Below are positions 1-6,500 of a DNA stretch of 10,414 nt, piece after piece; within the stretch, counting starts at the first letter, position 1, and the number at the start of each line of letters is the position of its first letter. Made by a program: the position numbers and the translations under genes. The stretch lies in assembly GCA_947073895.1 (NCBI GenBank), contig CAMTNN010000041.1:1-10414 (forward strand). Reading direction: 5' to 3'. The notes under the pieces are model-generated. The model did no database searches. It was not told where the DNA came from and worked only from the letters and a program-made list of their open reading frames with translations. Source of the stretch: an uncultured cyanobacterium (GTDB lineage: Bacteria; Cyanobacteriota; Vampirovibrionia; Gastranaerophilales; Gastranaerophilaceae).

Positions 1-24
1 ATTCTAATCAAGGAGATACTCATC

Positions 25-240
25 ATGGCGAAGAACAAACACAAACAAAGTAAAAAAATTATGGTAACAATCCCTGAGATTGAATACAAATTCTTAAAAG
101 CTCAGAATGAATTATTGCTCAAACAGAATCGAGAATTACAATCTCAATTGAATGGTCGCAGCAGAGGTATTATCGGAGTTCTTAACTCTCTTGGAAAACT
201 TGACCTCGATAAATACGCAGGAGAGAAAAATGCAAGATAA
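25..240 (+). CDS. Small basic coiled-coil protein, unknown function
   Basis: A 71-residue protein that I do not recognise. It has a very basic N-terminus (residues 1-11 are mostly Lys, His, Asn and Gln), then a probable helix at residues 18-43 with Leu, Phe and Tyr at heptad-like positions, so a short coiled coil is likely. A Gly/Arg-rich linker and an amphipathic tail follow. The start is supported by an AGGAG ribosome site at 11-15, ten bases upstream of the ATG. A TAA at 5-7 may end a preceding gene. The gene leads a chain of overlapping small genes in the mobile element and overlaps the next by 11 bases, so the two are probably translationally coupled. The basic charge is compatible with nucleic-acid binding, but that is only inference. 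Confidence 0.7.
   Translation: MAKNKHKQSKKIMVTIPEIEYKFLKAQNELLLKQNRELQSQLNGRSRGIIGVLNSLGKLDLDKYAGEKNAR
219..225 (+). promoter_or_regulatory. Ribosome binding site that fixes the start of the gene at 230
   Basis: AGGAGAG lies inside the 3' end of the preceding gene; its AGGAG core ends six bases before the ATG at 230. The same frame is open further upstream to an ATG at 152, but that start lies deep inside the previous gene and has no comparable ribosome site. The 230 start is therefore preferred. Confidence 0.75.
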
Positions 241-538
241 GGTTTTGAAATTCGCAGACAATATGCCAAAACTACATGGACAAACAACCGCAACTCTTGT
301 GTATTGGTCAGCTCTTGCAGGTTGTCAATTAGCAAACCATCCTGCTCTTTGGGATTACGATGCTAAAAAATCAGATGGTTCAACCTACAAATTAAACCCT
401 GAGGGCAGATATTTTCTCCTGTTTTTTGTAGGGGATAAAGGAATAATGTTCTCAACTATTCGCAAACTGAATGAAGAAAACAAACATTATATGCAGGAAG
501 TAAATCAGCAATTCAGAATCGAGGTCGTGAATGTTTGA
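230..538 (+). CDS. Hypothetical protein of the element cassette
   Basis: A 102-residue protein, not recognised. It begins with a helical, Lys-rich segment, then a stretch rich in small and hydrophobic residues (around residues 18-36, including TATLVYWSALAGCQ). A Lys/Asp-rich loop follows, then a hydrophobic strand-like stretch (YFLLFFVG, near residues 62-69), and the C-terminus is charged and helical. The hydrophobic segments are short and mixed with polar residues, so I read it as a soluble mixed alpha/beta protein rather than a membrane protein. It overlaps the gene before by 11 bases and the gene after by 8, as expected for a coupled early-gene operon of a phage-like element. Confidence 0.65.
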   Translation: MQDKVLKFADNMPKLHGQTTATLVYWSALAGCQLANHPALWDYDAKKSDGSTYKLNPEGRYFLLFFVGDKGIMFSTIRKLNEENKHYMQEVNQQFRIEVVNV

Positions 539-767
539 GCAATGGCGGAACAAAAGGCTTGATGTTATAGGTGTAGCAAGCAAAAAAATTGAAATGCTAA
601 AAGTAGCAGGTTTTGAGCCAAAGACAATAATAATGAACAGTGCTGATGCGATGTTTGTTGGAAGTCTTTGCAATAGATACCACTTGCCGAGCTTAATCCC
701 TGAGATGAAATTGTTTGGTTTGCCAGTTGTAATAAGAGAAGTAGATGAGATTCAGGTAGGAGTATAA
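531..767 (+). CDS. Hypothetical protein of the element cassette
   Basis: A 78-residue protein, not recognised. Its ATG sits inside the last codons of the preceding gene (8-base overlap), with a GAGG ribosome site at about 522-525. The sequence suggests a small alpha/beta fold: a basic helix at residues 4-25, a strand around TIIMN (residues 32-36), a helix, and a final strand pair around GLPVVIREVDEIQVGV. Unlike its neighbours it has no evident coiled coil. The next gene starts one base after its stop, so expression is almost certainly shared. Confidence 0.65.
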   Translation: MFEQWRNKRLDVIGVASKKIEMLKVAGFEPKTIIMNSADAMFVGSLCNRYHLPSLIPEMKLFGLPVVIREVDEIQVGV

Positions 768-768
768 T

Positions 769-1269
769 ATGCACAACGAAAACACATATTGCCACATGTC
801 AGATGCGTGCAAACTTTTAAAAGAAAAAGAGCAGCTAGTTTTGCAATTTAAAGCTGCAAATGAAAAGAAAAATGAATTTCTAAAAAAAATAGGAATCTAT
901 GCAACAGGAGAGTTTCATAGAATTGATTATTATATCGATAAACTTGTTGCGGAAAATGATAAATTAAAACGATACAAGGATTCTAAACAAGCAAGTTATG
1001 AACGAATGCAGAGAATGTGGAACGAAACGGAACAGGAAAATAGAGAACTTAAACAAAAGCTCAAGGAAATAGAATCAAAATTTGGTATCAAAATAATATC
1101 TTATAAAGAGGGTAAGAATTTATATTGTAGTACACGCATTGCAGAACTTGTGCAAGCATTGAGAGATATAGGAAAAATTTTAAATAGCAAGGTTATTCCT
1201 GTTCATACTGCTAGAGAAAAACAAATTATTTCAAAAATCAAAGAGGTGCTAGATGTGGAACACGACTAA
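769..1269 (+). CDS. Long coiled-coil protein of the element cassette
   Basis: A 166-residue protein, strongly charged and almost entirely helical. Residues 12-40 and 50-105 are rich in Lys, Glu and Gln with regularly spaced Leu, Ile and Met, as in a two-part coiled coil. A short beta-like segment follows (GIKIISYKEGKNLYCS, residues 106-121), then a C-terminal helical hairpin (residues 124-162). The ATG at 769 has a GGTAGGAG ribosome site just upstream. Two Cys and two His occur near the N-terminus (C8, H9, C14 and H2) but their spacing matches no zinc finger I know. The C-terminal hairpin resembles the whole of the next protein. Function is unknown; this type of protein is common in phage early regions. 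Confidence 0.7.
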   Translation: MHNENTYCHMSDACKLLKEKEQLVLQFKAANEKKNEFLKKIGIYATGEFHRIDYYIDKLVAENDKLKRYKDSKQASYERMQRMWNETEQENRELKQKLKEIESKFGIKIISYKEGKNLYCSTRIAELVQALRDIGKILNSKVIPVHTAREKQIISKIKEVLDVEHD

Positions 1270-1444
1270 TGGACTAGGACAACAAGTAACTTGGTATTCA
1301 GAGCAAGAGGTTGAGGAATATAGACAGGCTCTTATCGAGATAAGAAAAAGATTGTACATAGTAAAAGATGACCCTATAACTCATCACTTAATCAAAACAA
1401 CAATGAGAGGATTGATTGATTATATAAATGAGGTGCTGCAATGA
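1253..1444 (+). CDS. Small helical protein resembling the C-terminus of the preceding protein
   Basis: A 63-residue protein, not recognised. After a polar N-terminus (residues 1-17) it contains two helices, YRQALIEIRKRL (23-34) and GLIDYINEVL (53-62), joined by a Lys/Asp/His-rich linker. The same pattern (ALxxIxKxL, a linker, then a helix ending in EVL) is found at the C-terminus of the preceding 166-residue protein, which suggests a shared module. The ATG is preceded by GAGGTG at 1243-1248 and lies 17 bases inside the preceding gene. It overlaps the next gene by four bases (ATGA). The consistent ribosome site and tight junctions support it as a real gene despite its size. Confidence 0.65.
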   Translation: MWNTTNGLGQQVTWYSEQEVEEYRQALIEIRKRLYIVKDDPITHHLIKTTMRGLIDYINEVLQ

Positions 1445-1644
1445 GTCATATTTATAAAATTGGAGAAAGACAATATGTAGATGTGGATAAAATTTGCACA
1501 TTAGATATACAAAAAGATTTGTACGACAGAGAACGACTCTATATAAACGGAGAAAAGCTAATTGTTGAACAAGGCATTGGAGAGATTCTTTTATCTGTTT
1601 GGAAAAGTAGATGTGAAAATTATAATGAGGTAGAAAATGTCTAA
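1441..1644 (+). CDS. Hypothetical protein of the element cassette
   Basis: A 67-residue protein, not recognised. It opens with a probable beta-rich half (IYKIGERQYVDVDKICTLDI and LYINGEKLIVEQG), suggesting a small barrel or hairpin, and ends with a helix (GEILLSVWKSRCENY). It starts in an ATGA overlap with the preceding stop and is preceded by a GAGGTGCT-type ribosome site nearly identical to that of the gene before. Its own stop lies 8 bases inside the next gene. No catalytic motif is visible. Confidence 0.65.
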   Translation: MSHIYKIGERQYVDVDKICTLDIQKDLYDRERLYINGEKLIVEQGIGEILLSVWKSRCENYNEVENV

Positions 1645-1849
1645 AGATGAAACTCACATGCTCTATGTTGGTTATAAATGCAAAGGGAAAGTGAAAAGCA
1701 ATTATGGTCATTATGTTACAGTAACTCATTTAACGAATGAGGAACAAGAGCAATTTATAGAATGGTGGCATAAAGAAATTGAGCCTGTGCTACAGGACAA
1801 ACTTAATACATACAAAATGACGAGGGAATTAAACGATGCAAACAAATAA
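1637..1849 (+). CDS. Hypothetical protein of the element cassette
   Basis: A 70-residue protein, not recognised. The first half has alternating hydrophobic and polar residues (MLYVGYKCKGKV, HYVTVTHL), as in a beta hairpin. The second half is a charged amphipathic helix (residues 32-68) rich in Glu, Gln and Trp. A GAGGT ribosome site at about 1627-1631 precedes the ATG. It overlaps both neighbours (8 and 14 bases), consistent with coupled translation in a single transcript. Confidence 0.65.
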   Translation: MSKDETHMLYVGYKCKGKVKSNYGHYVTVTHLTNEEQEQFIEWWHKEIEPVLQDKLNTYKMTRELNDANK

Positions 1850-2219
1850 AGAAGAAATCCAAGCAATAATAGATTCAGAACTTAACGCATATACAAAAAA
1901 ATATGGTAAAGAATTTAGAGCTGCGGTTCTCAAGATTGTAGCACTTGAGAAACTTGTTTCTGCTCCTGCTCCTGAACAAATGGAAAAAGAGAGATTGATT
2001 CCGCTTTCCAAGTGGAATGAATATCATAATTATCCAACAGTAGGAGCATTGAGGCAATATTATTTTTATAAAGATTCAAATGGCTTTGCTGAGGTCTGCG
2101 AGAATGGTGGTATGAATGGTGGCAGGATTTTAATCAAAGAACAGTCTTTGTTTAGATGGATTGAGAACCGCAAAAAGAAAACTAATAATATTCTCAGTCA
2201 ATATCAATCCCTAAGTTGA
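1836..2219 (+). CDS. Putative DNA-binding protein, excisionase/AlpA-like
   Basis: A 127-residue protein. Residues 1-45 are helical and charged; residues 53-112 look like a compact winged-helix type domain. It begins with IPLSKWNEYHNYPTVGALRQ, continues through a Gly-rich turn (GGMNGGRILI) and ends with a helix (QSLFRWIENRKKK). The order 'P-x-x-GALR ... GRxLI ... FxxW' is one I associate with small MerR/excisionase-like DNA-binding proteins next to phage-type integrases. Its position beside the integrase makes a role as recombination directionality factor or regulator plausible, although excisionases are more often transcribed with their integrase, whereas here the genes converge. It is the last cassette gene and overlaps the integrase 3' end by 26 bases. 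The family assignment is from memory of the pattern only. Confidence 0.6.
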   Translation: MQTNKEEIQAIIDSELNAYTKKYGKEFRAAVLKIVALEKLVSAPAPEQMEKERLIPLSKWNEYHNYPTVGALRQYYFYKDSNGFAEVCENGGMNGGRILIKEQSLFRWIENRKKKTNNILSQYQSLS

Positions 2220-3312
2220 TTGTGCTTGTTGCATTCCTTATGACCGCATCTGTATGGTCTGCAGCAAGGTGCGAATACTTCCTCGCCATTACTAATGATT
2301 TATGCCCAAGAGCAACTGCAATCTCTAAGAGGCTTGCTCCATTCTCTGCCAGTGTTGTTGCGTATGTATGCCTTAAGTCGTGTATATGAAAATCTTTTAA
2401 TCCTGCATTTTTGATTGCTTTCTGCAGGTTTCCTCTCATATAGAGTAAGCCTGTATTTTTTTTGTTTTTAAATATATATCCTGATTTAATATTTTTCTTT
2501 TTCAAATACTTTGCAAGATGTTCAACAATCCAATGTTCAACACCGACTCCTCTATTTGTTTTGTTTTTTGTATCTATGAAATAAAGCCTGCTATTTTTAA
2601 AATCAATATTATGAACTTGCAAAGTGTGAATCTCTGAGTATCTTCCCCCTGCGTATAATAAGAGTAAGAAGAACATGAGAGTATCTTCTGATATATCCTT
2701 GCAGGCTTGAGCAAGTAGGGGAATCTCGTCAACAGAGAGAGTCCTATCTCTGCCGCTTGGTTTTGGCAATATTTTTACTTTAGTCATCGGATTTGTTTCA
2801 ATTAGTTCTAGCTCATTTACTGCATAAGTTAATACTGCAGAGAGAGCCATGAGGTATTTATTAACAGTATTTGCTCCTCTTTTGATTACTTTATTTTTTC
2901 CTGTTCTTACATCTTCATTGATTAAGTATTGCTTGCAGGCTGATATATCAGAGGATGATAGGTTGCGGATATTTATAGAACCGATTTTTTCTGACCACCA
3001 TAAATACATAGTATTATATTTTTCTGAATAAGAGTAACGAGTAGGAGCAATCTCTTTCCTGAAATATTCTAAGAGGTCAGTAACAGTCTTTATTGATGCC
3101 CTGTTATCATCTTCTTTGATTTGTGTAGGCTCTTTGTATGTTCCTTTTTGCATCTGCAGTTCAATATCACTTGCCCATTGTTGAGCAAGTTTCTTTGCAG
3201 TTTTCATATCAGGATGCCTAAAAGTTTTGTAGATTCTTTTGTAACCTTTGACTCTTATATCAACCTGAAAAGCATATCCTTTTTTAGCTTTGATTTGTGT
3301 AATTGTTGCCAT
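2194..3312 (-). CDS. int: Tyrosine-type site-specific integrase
   Basis: A 372-residue, full-length phage/island integrase that would catalyse recombination between attP and attB through a covalent phosphotyrosine. Residues 1-60 form a basic beta-rich N-terminus typical of arm-binding domains. Residues about 74-180 look like the helical core-binding (SAM-like) domain, and residues 186-362 are the catalytic domain. The catalytic set is intact: Arg224 (in GGRYSE), a lysine near 249, His311 and Arg314 (HDLRHTYAT), His337 (LGHKS) and the nucleophile Tyr346 (RKYSHL). The ATG at 3312 is the first start after an in-frame TAA upstream; no strong ribosome site precedes it, so translation may be weak. 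A possible promoter (TTGATT, 17 bp, TTAATA, reading leftward from about 3411) is low-confidence. It converges with, and overlaps by 26 bp, the last gene of the cassette, so antisense interference between the two transcripts is possible. Confidence 0.95.
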   Translation of the reverse strand: MATITQIKAKKGYAFQVDIRVKGYKRIYKTFRHPDMKTAKKLAQQWASDIELQMQKGTYKEPTQIKEDDNRASIKTVTDLLEYFRKEIAPTRYSYSEKYNTMYLWWSEKIGSINIRNLSSSDISACKQYLINEDVRTGKNKVIKRGANTVNKYLMALSAVLTYAVNELELIETNPMTKVKILPKPSGRDRTLSVDEIPLLAQACKDISEDTLMFFLLLLYAGGRYSEIHTLQVHNIDFKNSRLYFIDTKNKTNRGVGVEHWIVEHLAKYLKKKNIKSGYIFKNKKNTGLLYMRGNLQKAIKNAGLKDFHIHDLRHTYATTLAENGASLLEIAVALGHKSLVMARKYSHLAADHTDAVIRNATSTINLGIDID

Positions 3313-3325
3313 TTGACGTACTTAA

Positions 3326-3354
3326 TTTTTACCGCACTTTTTACCGCACTTTTT
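3326..3354. repeat. 12-bp perfect tandem repeat beside the integrase
   Basis: ACCGCACTTTTT occurs twice in a row (3331-3342 and 3343-3354), preceded by another TTTTT (3326-3330), starting 14 bases upstream of the integrase ATG. On the minus strand each unit contains AAGTGCGGT, identical to the core of the Haemophilus DNA uptake sequence. It is seen nowhere else in the window, so a link to uptake is unlikely. Tandem short repeats beside an integrase are more often arm-type integrase sites or operators; this is inference. Confidence 0.8.
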
Positions 3355-3363
3355 CCCTAAAAA

Positions 3364-3441
3364 CTTTAAAAAGTTTATAAACATATTAAAACACAAATAA
3401 GCTGAGAATCAAGTTATATTCTTTTATAAACCTTTTTAAAC
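3364..3441. repeat. Imperfect inverted repeat, possible integrase or excisionase binding sites
   Basis: The segment at 3364-3382 and the segment at 3422-3441 are inverted copies, about 19 bp each, centred on TTTATAAAC and TTTTTAAA. They differ by one inserted base and the end bases, with 40 bp between them. TTTATAAA is itself palindromic, so TTTATAAAC also appears as a direct repeat (3374-3382 and 3423-3431). In DNA this AT-rich, some of the match could be chance. Confidence 0.5.
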
Positions 3442-3493
3442 TTATATATAATTATACAAACTAGAAAACTTAATATCCTCGTGTTTATTTAAT

Positions 3494-3531
3494 GTTTGCT
3501 ATTTTCTAATAGCAAACTTTTTCTTTTTTTT
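3494..3531 (+). terminator. Rho-independent terminator with no adjacent plus-strand gene
   Basis: A perfect 10-bp stem (GTTTGCTATT at 3494-3503 pairing with 3508-3517), a four-base TTCT loop and then a tract of T broken by a single C (3518-3531). The T-tract is only on the plus-strand side, so the terminator acts on rightward transcription. The nearest plus-strand gene ends at 2219, more than 1.2 kb away. It could serve a host gene or small RNA separated from it by the element insertion, an unannotated small RNA starting in this strip, or readthrough antisense to the integrase. Confidence 0.8.
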
Positions 3532-3554
3532 ACGTTTGGGCGGAGCGCGAAAGT

Positions 3555-6500
3555 TTAATCAACAGAGAAAATTTCCTTGATATCGTCCATTGTCAGTGAT
3601 TTTGTTATGTTTCTGTCAATAGAAACTACGCTGTCAACGAGGTCACGCTTACGGCCCTTAATCTTCTGAATCTTTTCTTCAACAGTGTTTTTCGTAATAA
3701 GTCGGTAAACAAATACTTTTTTGGTCTGACCGATACGGTAAGCTCTATCTGTAGCTTGATCTTCAACAGCAGGATTCCACCATGGGTCGTAGTGGATAAC
3801 ATAATCTGCACCTGTAAGGTTCAAACCTGTACCTCCGGCTTTCAAACTGATTAAGAAAATCGGTATATTAGGGTTGTTATTGAAGTTTTCAACCGCTTTT
3901 TGTCTGTCCTTAGTCTTACCTGTTAAGTATTCATAAGGAATTCCCGAACGCTCCAACCAGCCTTTAATAATGTCCAGCATATCAACAAATTGGCTGAATA
4001 AAAGAACTCTGTGTTTTTCTTGAATAATTTGTTCAAGCATGCTCTTAAGGTATTCAAATTTGCCCGAATGGATAACCCCTTTAACATGTTCTTTGTCATA
4101 TAGTTTAGGGTGACAGCAAATTTGACGCAATCTAAGAAGTGCTGAGAAAATTGACATTCTACTCTTTTCAAGACCATTGAGTTCAATGCTCTTGAACAAT
4201 TCTTCTTTTGTACTGTCAAGAACTTCAAGATAAAAATCTCTCTGCTCATCAGTAAGTTCACAATATGCCATGTTTTCAACTTTATCCGGCAAGTCTTTTG
4301 CAACATCGCGTTTCATACGTCTTAAGATGAATGGGAATATTTGGAGTTTTAAACGTTTTTCAACGGTTTTATCCTGTCTTTCCATAATCGGTGTAACGTA
4401 TCTGAAGTTAAATTCTGCAACATTGAATAAGAATCCTGGCATTAAGAAGTCAAATACTGACCATAATTCTTCAAGTTTGTTTTCAATCGGAGTACCTGAT
4501 AAAGCGAGTCTGTGGTCAGCAACAAGTTCTTTAACCGATTGCGCAGTCTGTGATATAGCATTCTTAATATTTTGTGATTCATCCAGGATAATATATCTGA
4601 ACTTGTATTTCTTAAGTTTCGTAATATCACGTCTAACTAATGCATAACTTGTGATGACAATATCATAGTTAGGAATTTCTTTGAAAAGTCCTTTCCTTTC
4701 AGTTCCTGATAATTTTAAACATGAAAGCTCAGGTGTGAATTTCTGAATTTCAGATTCCCAGTTGAATACAACTGTTGTGGGAGCTATAACAAGTGTTGGC
4801 ATAGGCCCGTCAACTTCTTTTGCTTTTTGAAGCAAGGTCAATGCTTGTAGTGTTTTACCAAGCCCCATGTCGTCTGCCAGAATACCATTTAGACCATATT
4901 GATACATAAACCATAGCCAGCTGAAACCTTTAATCTGGTATTCACGGAACTCTGCATTTACACCTTCCGGTAAACTTACGCCTTCTGATGTTGTAGAGAA
5001 TGTTGAAATCTGATCCCAGAATTTTTGGAATTTTTCACTCAATACAAGCTCAAATCCCTGATTTTGCAATTCTGTAATTAAGCCTACACGGTAAGTTTTA
5101 ACTAAAAATTTGTTTTCGTCGTTTCTATAAGCATCAAATGAATTGAATGAGCGCATAACTTGATAAATATTCTGCGCCGGATACTCAACAAAACCTAAGC
5201 TTCTTACACGAGCATATTTTTCCCCGCTTTGAATTGTGTTATAAATTTCATCAAAGTCAATGATTTCATCCCCTACTTGACCGTAGAGCTGAATTTCCAT
5301 ACTGTCAATTGATTCTTCTGAAAAGTCTACTTTTGCACACATTTTAAACGGTTCTGGAATAAGTTTGAAGAAGTTCATATCGTCGCGTTCTTCAAATTTC
5401 CATCCTTCACCGGCCTGTTGTTTATAATAGTTATAGAAATCAATCGCGTTTTCTTTTTCTAAAGCAAGGTTATTTGTCTGCATTGGAACAAATTTACAAG
5501 CAAGAAGCATGTTATATGCTATCTGTTCATGTTGATAATCGCGTTTAATCCAGTAAACAAGATCTTCTTCTTTGCTTTTTACTGATAGATAAGGCGATTT
5601 ATCTGTGCTGCTTTTTGAATAAGGCACTCGCATACCCGAATAGTCAAATTCCAATGATGCTTTAAGTGATTGATCATAATCAATCCCAAGTGTAACAATA
5701 TTAACAGGAGGTCTATGCTCCATTAATAACTTGCTGATGTTCTCAGCAATTGTTACATTCATTATTTCCTTAAGATGTGGAAGTTCTTCGTAAACAAATT
5801 TACCACCGTCAGCATCTTTTAAGTCTGTAAATGTGGATTTAATAATGCTTTGCGGAAGTTCATTCATTGCAACATTAATAGGGAATATAAGATTTCTGTA
5901 TCTTCCCCATTTAATTTGTCTTGAAAAATATTTAACCTCTTCAAACGGATAAATACATTCTTTGTCGGGACGAGTCCAAAATAGCTCTAAAACAATATTA
6001 GTTCCGCCGTTTACATTTGTAGTGGAAACATCGAGGTTAAGGCTCCACTCTTTGTCTGTGAACATTATTCGTTCTTTGGTTTTTTCATCTAAAACTTCTT
6101 CAAGCTCTGCCATTAAAGGAAATACTGGTGCAAATTTGGTAATCGGAATATCGTACCAGCCTGCTTTTTTATCCTGCTTGGAAATTTTTAAAAGAAGTTG
6201 AAATAATGCCAGCTCAGCTCTCTGTATATCATTAAGTTGAAAATCCGGATTAAGCTTTTGAACTTCTATCAGCGCTCTTAAAATTGTTTCAAGTGAGCGC
6301 ACAATTTTGTTTGTAGCTCTATCTCTTACAAGAATTGAAAAGAAGTTTTGTCTTCTTTTAGGGTTAAAGTGGAATATATAATTCCCCATAGGTTTTTCCA
6401 TAGCAGGAGCTTCTATATCACTTAAATCCGGCTCAATTCCATGCTTTTCTAATAACCAATTATCATAGGCCCCTGTTTCAATGGCTGCTAAAGCAACAGC

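Larger units (their letters stand above)
1..3540. mobile_element. Right-hand end of an integrated element (prophage or satellite), partial
   Basis: A block of eight tiny overlapping plus-strand genes of unknown function ends against a complete tyrosine integrase on the opposite strand. Immediately outside the integrase is a repeat-containing non-coding strip, followed by genes of ordinary chromosomal type. This is the usual layout of the integrase end of a prophage, satellite or genomic island. No capsid, terminase, portal, tail or conjugation gene is visible, so the kind of element cannot be decided from this end alone. The left end is outside the window and the right boundary is not mapped; it should lie between 3313 and 3554. 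The 3540 limit given here is an estimate. Confidence 0.7.
3313..3554. other. Candidate attachment-site region / element-host boundary
   Basis: A 242-bp strip with no gene between the integrase start and the stop of the SNF2 gene. It is very AT-rich and holds a 12-bp tandem repeat next to the integrase, an imperfect inverted repeat and a strong plus-strand terminator. Near the SNF2 end is an unusual GC-rich patch (GGGCGGAGCGCG, 3538-3549). Integrase genes normally lie beside their attachment site, so one att core should be here; the exact core cannot be found without the other end of the element. No tRNA cloverleaf or tRNA 3' fragment was recognised. Confidence 0.5.

Noticed and set aside
152..229. 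A longer start (ATG at 152) for the gene ending at 538
   Set aside because: It would lie deep inside the preceding gene and lacks a good ribosome site, while ATG 230 has AGGAGAG at normal spacing.
3326..3354. AAGTGCGGT repeats as evidence of Haemophilus/Pasteurellaceae DNA
   Set aside because: In those genomes the uptake core is frequent, whereas here it appears only in this tandem; gene content and base composition do not suggest that family.
3538..3549. GC-rich patch as a terminator hairpin for the SNF2 gene
   Set aside because: It allows only a 3-bp stem and is not followed by T's on the minus strand.
3313..3554. A tRNA gene or tRNA 3' fragment as integration target
   Set aside because: No T-arm GTTCRA-type sequence, CCA end or cloverleaf could be found on either strand.
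3923..4647. Open frames of about 60-127 codons on both strands within the SNF2 gene (for example 4270-4647 plus, 3923-4306 minus)
   Set aside because: They fall in conserved motor-domain coding sequence, lack ribosome sites and have the composition of shadow frames.
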